From a bacterium UBP4_UBA6127 (lineage in GTDB: Bacteria > UBP4 > UBA4092): a stretch of 8,742 nucleotides of DNA. Below are positions 7,752-8,742 of this stretch, in pieces; position 1 is the stretch's first letter, and each line of letters starts with the position of its first letter. The stretch spans positions 1 through 8,742 of the forward strand of contig DIVR01000035.1 in assembly GCA_002428325.1 (NCBI GenBank), written 5' to 3'. The position numbers were made by a program, and so were the translations under genes. The notes under the pieces were generated by a model that worked only from the letters and a program-made list of their open reading frames with translations, was not told where the DNA came from and did no database searches.

Positions 7752-7777
7752 ATTATTAAATAGAAAATGCATATAGT
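7749..7777 (+). promoter_or_regulatory. Candidate sigma70-type promoter for the membrane-protein gene
   Basis: TTGATT (7749-7754) and TATAGT (7772-7777) are separated by 17 nt, matching the consensus at 4 of 6 and 5 of 6 positions with ideal spacing. Transcription would begin near 7784, giving a leader of roughly 48 nt before the ATG at 7832 that includes the AGGAGG at 7818-7823. Judged by eye only; in AT-rich DNA such matches also arise by chance. Confidence 0.4.
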
Positions 7778-7817
7778 ACATTTAGAGAGGTTTGCGCGAC
7801 TGGGGAAACGTATTATT

Positions 7818-7823
7818 AGGAGG
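7818..7823 (+). promoter_or_regulatory. Strong ribosome binding site that decides a start
   Basis: AGGAGG sits 8 nt before the ATG at 7832 and 5 nt before a TTG at 7829. The spacing and the preferred codon favour ATG as the start of the membrane-protein gene. Confidence 0.75.
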
Positions 7824-7831
7824 ACCCATTG

Positions 7832-8170
7832 ATGGAGAAAAATATCCACCTTAGATTTGATTGGTCTGAAATGCTTACTTCTCTATGGTTGCTGGTTTCA
7901 GGTTTAATAGGTTTTACGGGTGGGGGATTAAAAGATTCTTTGGGTTCCCATCTTCCGGTAAAAGATATTATTAGTCCGTTGTTTTATTTGACTCTCTATT
8001 TTTTATTTTCCACCTTCCTCCTCATTCTGTTATTACGGAAGAAAATCACTCATTATAATCTCAACCGTTTACTGTCCTATGTGGGGATAGCCTGGATAAG
8101 CCTTTTTCTGTGGGGCTTTTTTGTTGATCCCTGGCTTCATCATAAAATCCATTATCTGTTGAATAAATGA
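7832..8170 (+). CDS. Small three-helix membrane protein of unknown function
   Basis: 112 residues; not recognised as any known family. Three hydrophobic segments are evident: about residues 14-32 (SLWLLVSGLIGF), 47-69 (SPLFYLTLYFLFSTFLLILLL) and 80-101 (LLSYVGIAWISLFLWGFF). The basic RKK at 69-71 after the second segment suggests that end is cytoplasmic, placing the N-terminus inside and the C-terminus outside by the positive-inside rule. There is no signal peptide cleavage site, and no conserved polar or catalytic motif is visible within the helices. A GGG at 30-32 precedes the first loop. The start at ATG 7832 is backed by a perfect AGGAGG 8 nt upstream; the in-frame TTG immediately before it is less likely. 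The gene stands alone, divergent from the glycan operon and 189 nt ahead of the next gene, so context gives no function. Expression looks likely; the role is unknown. Confidence 0.75.
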   Translation: MEKNIHLRFDWSEMLTSLWLLVSGLIGFTGGGLKDSLGSHLPVKDIISPLFYLTLYFLFSTFLLILLLRKKITHYNLNRLLSYVGIAWISLFLWGFFVDPWLHHKIHYLLNK

Positions 8171-8347
8171 TTATTCCTTTTTGCTGAGTTTCCAATCCTG
8201 GGGGTGAGGACATCGGAACCCTTGATAAGCCCGGTTATGCTTAAAGCTGTTCGGGATATCGAAAAAAGAGTATAAAGGAACCGGTTATAAACAAAGACTA
8301 TCAAAAGATAAAATTAAACCTCCAATAGGAATATTAATATCGAAATA

Positions 8348-8353
8348 AAGGGG
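8348..8353 (+). promoter_or_regulatory. Ribosome binding site of the beta-propeller gene
   Basis: AAGGGG ends 6 nt before the ATG at 8360, a suitable spacing, and supports that start; the signal peptide begins right at this Met. Confidence 0.6.
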
Positions 8354-8359
8354 CAAAAC

Positions 8360-8742
8360 ATGATAAAAAAACTATTATTCATTGGGGTCTTTTGTTTATT
8401 CATTGTTATCTGCCAAGCCAAAGATATTTTATTTATCGGAAATCCTGATGGAAATTCCGATAAAAGGCCTTTATTAGTAATAGAAAAAAATAAACCTCCC
8501 CGGAAGATTCTTCCACCCAAAGGATGGTCTTTATCAGGATATGATTATGATTGGAAATTGTCTCCCGATGGGACTAAATTATTAGTAACTTATGTAGAGG
8601 TAACTACCAATATTCATCCAGATTATTACCGAGACTATTGTTTAATACTTTATGACTTAATTGATACGACAGTCTCTAGACAAATTTGGGAATCTCAAGA
8701 CGACTTTCATGTTGAATGGTCTTATGACAACCGGCATATCCT
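8360..8742 (+). CDS. Exported beta-propeller-like protein, C-terminus cut by window edge
   Basis: 127 full codons are present and the frame is still open at the right edge. Residues 1-20 look like a Sec signal peptide: KK at 3-4, a hydrophobic core LLFIGVFCLFIVI, and a possible signal peptidase I cut after C-Q-A (18-20). A Cys at 18 invites a lipoprotein reading, but the preceding Ile is a poor lipobox residue. The mature part has short beta-strand blocks with W-x-L-SPDGTKLL at 65-75 and a second, weaker VEW-SYDNRHI at 118-127. These are typical of WD40-like/TolB-type propeller blades (PD40 repeats). Such proteins act outside the cytoplasmic membrane as binding scaffolds. Spacing between the two motifs (about 53 residues) fits one blade. 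The function cannot be assigned from this fragment. The region is AT-rich with many TTA codons, unlike the glycan operon. Confidence 0.72.
   Translation, partial: MIKKLLFIGVFCLFIVICQAKDILFIGNPDGNSDKRPLLVIEKNKPPRKILPPKGWSLSGYDYDWKLSPDGTKLLVTYVEVTTNIHPDYYRDYCLILYDLIDTTVSRQIWESQDDFHVEWSYDNRHI

Larger units (their letters stand above)
7511..7831. other. AT-rich divergent intergenic region
   Basis: About 320 nt without a convincing gene, between the leftward operon and the rightward membrane-protein gene. It is clearly more AT-rich than the flanking glycan genes (for example 13 G/C in the 60 nt from 7561 to 7620) and has several A or T runs. It must hold the promoters of both directions unless the leftward operon begins elsewhere. 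A rightward sigma70-like promoter with an inverted repeat is annotated separately. No leftward promoter with both boxes recognisable was found. A 21-codon open frame at 7596-7661 on the plus strand lacks a Shine-Dalgarno and is not called. Confidence 0.7.

Noticed and set aside
7511..7831. Search for a RiPP precursor peptide or leftward promoter near the radical SAM operon
   Set aside because: No small frame with a Shine-Dalgarno and a Cys-rich or repetitive core was found, and leftward box pairs (for example TTGCAT-17-TATGTG on the minus strand) matched the consensus too poorly to annotate.
8226..8243. TAAGC/GCTTA hairpin with 8-nt loop after the membrane-protein gene, considered as a terminator
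   Set aside because: The stem is only 5 bp and no T-run follows, so it does not meet the pattern of an intrinsic terminator.
8231..8288. CCGGTTAT repeated at 8231-8238 and 8281-8288
   Set aside because: Only 8 bp, two copies, no symmetry or further extension; likely chance.
8314..8520. 68-codon minus-strand open frame with hydrophobic stretches
   Set aside because: It overlaps the signal-peptide region of the plus-strand propeller gene, which has a Shine-Dalgarno and a sensible N-terminus; the hydrophobicity is a by-product of AT-rich antisense sequence.

Overview
The window looks like bacterial chromosomal DNA of moderate GC content, with Shine-Dalgarno-led, tightly packed genes. Nothing in it identifies the phylum. 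There are no rRNA or tRNA genes, no insertion-sequence genes and no CRISPR repeats. The gene content is typical of a surface-glycan or protein-glycosylation locus, probably in a Gram-negative-type organism, but that is inference.

Region 1 (1-7510, minus strand) is a single co-directional run of six genes read from right to left. In transcription order they are: a TPR/zinc-ribbon/SAM methyltransferase fusion (7510-6038); a radical SAM/SPASM enzyme (6032-4869); two tandem paralogous GT-B-type glycosyltransferases (4912-3590 and 3597-2239); a third, more distant relative of that pair with a C-terminal coiled coil (2236-893); and a GT-A family 2 glycosyltransferase that runs off the left edge (879-1). 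Neighbours are separated by 13 nt or less, or overlap by 8 or 44 nt, so they are almost certainly co-transcribed. Together they could build and decorate an oligosaccharide: four glycosyltransferases assemble it, and the methyltransferase and radical SAM enzyme modify a sugar or another building block. No flippase, polymerase, ABC exporter, nucleotide-sugar synthesis gene or peptide precursor is in view, so the acceptor and the final product are unknown.

Region 2 (7511-7831) is a strongly AT-rich divergent intergenic region. It has a reasonable sigma70-like promoter pointing right, with an inverted repeat touching its -35 box. No convincing promoter could be picked for the leftward operon.

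Region 3 (7832-8742, plus strand) has a short three-helix membrane protein of unknown function and, after a 189-nt gap, the start of an exported beta-propeller-like protein cut by the right edge. Both are more AT-rich than the glycan cluster and show no clear link to it.

The most interesting observation is that all three GT-B-like enzymes share RTW at residues 26-28 and an E-x7-R-x7-GLP signature in place of the usual E-x7-E of GT4-type enzymes. The tandem pair also contains a 42-nt block that is nearly identical even at synonymous sites.
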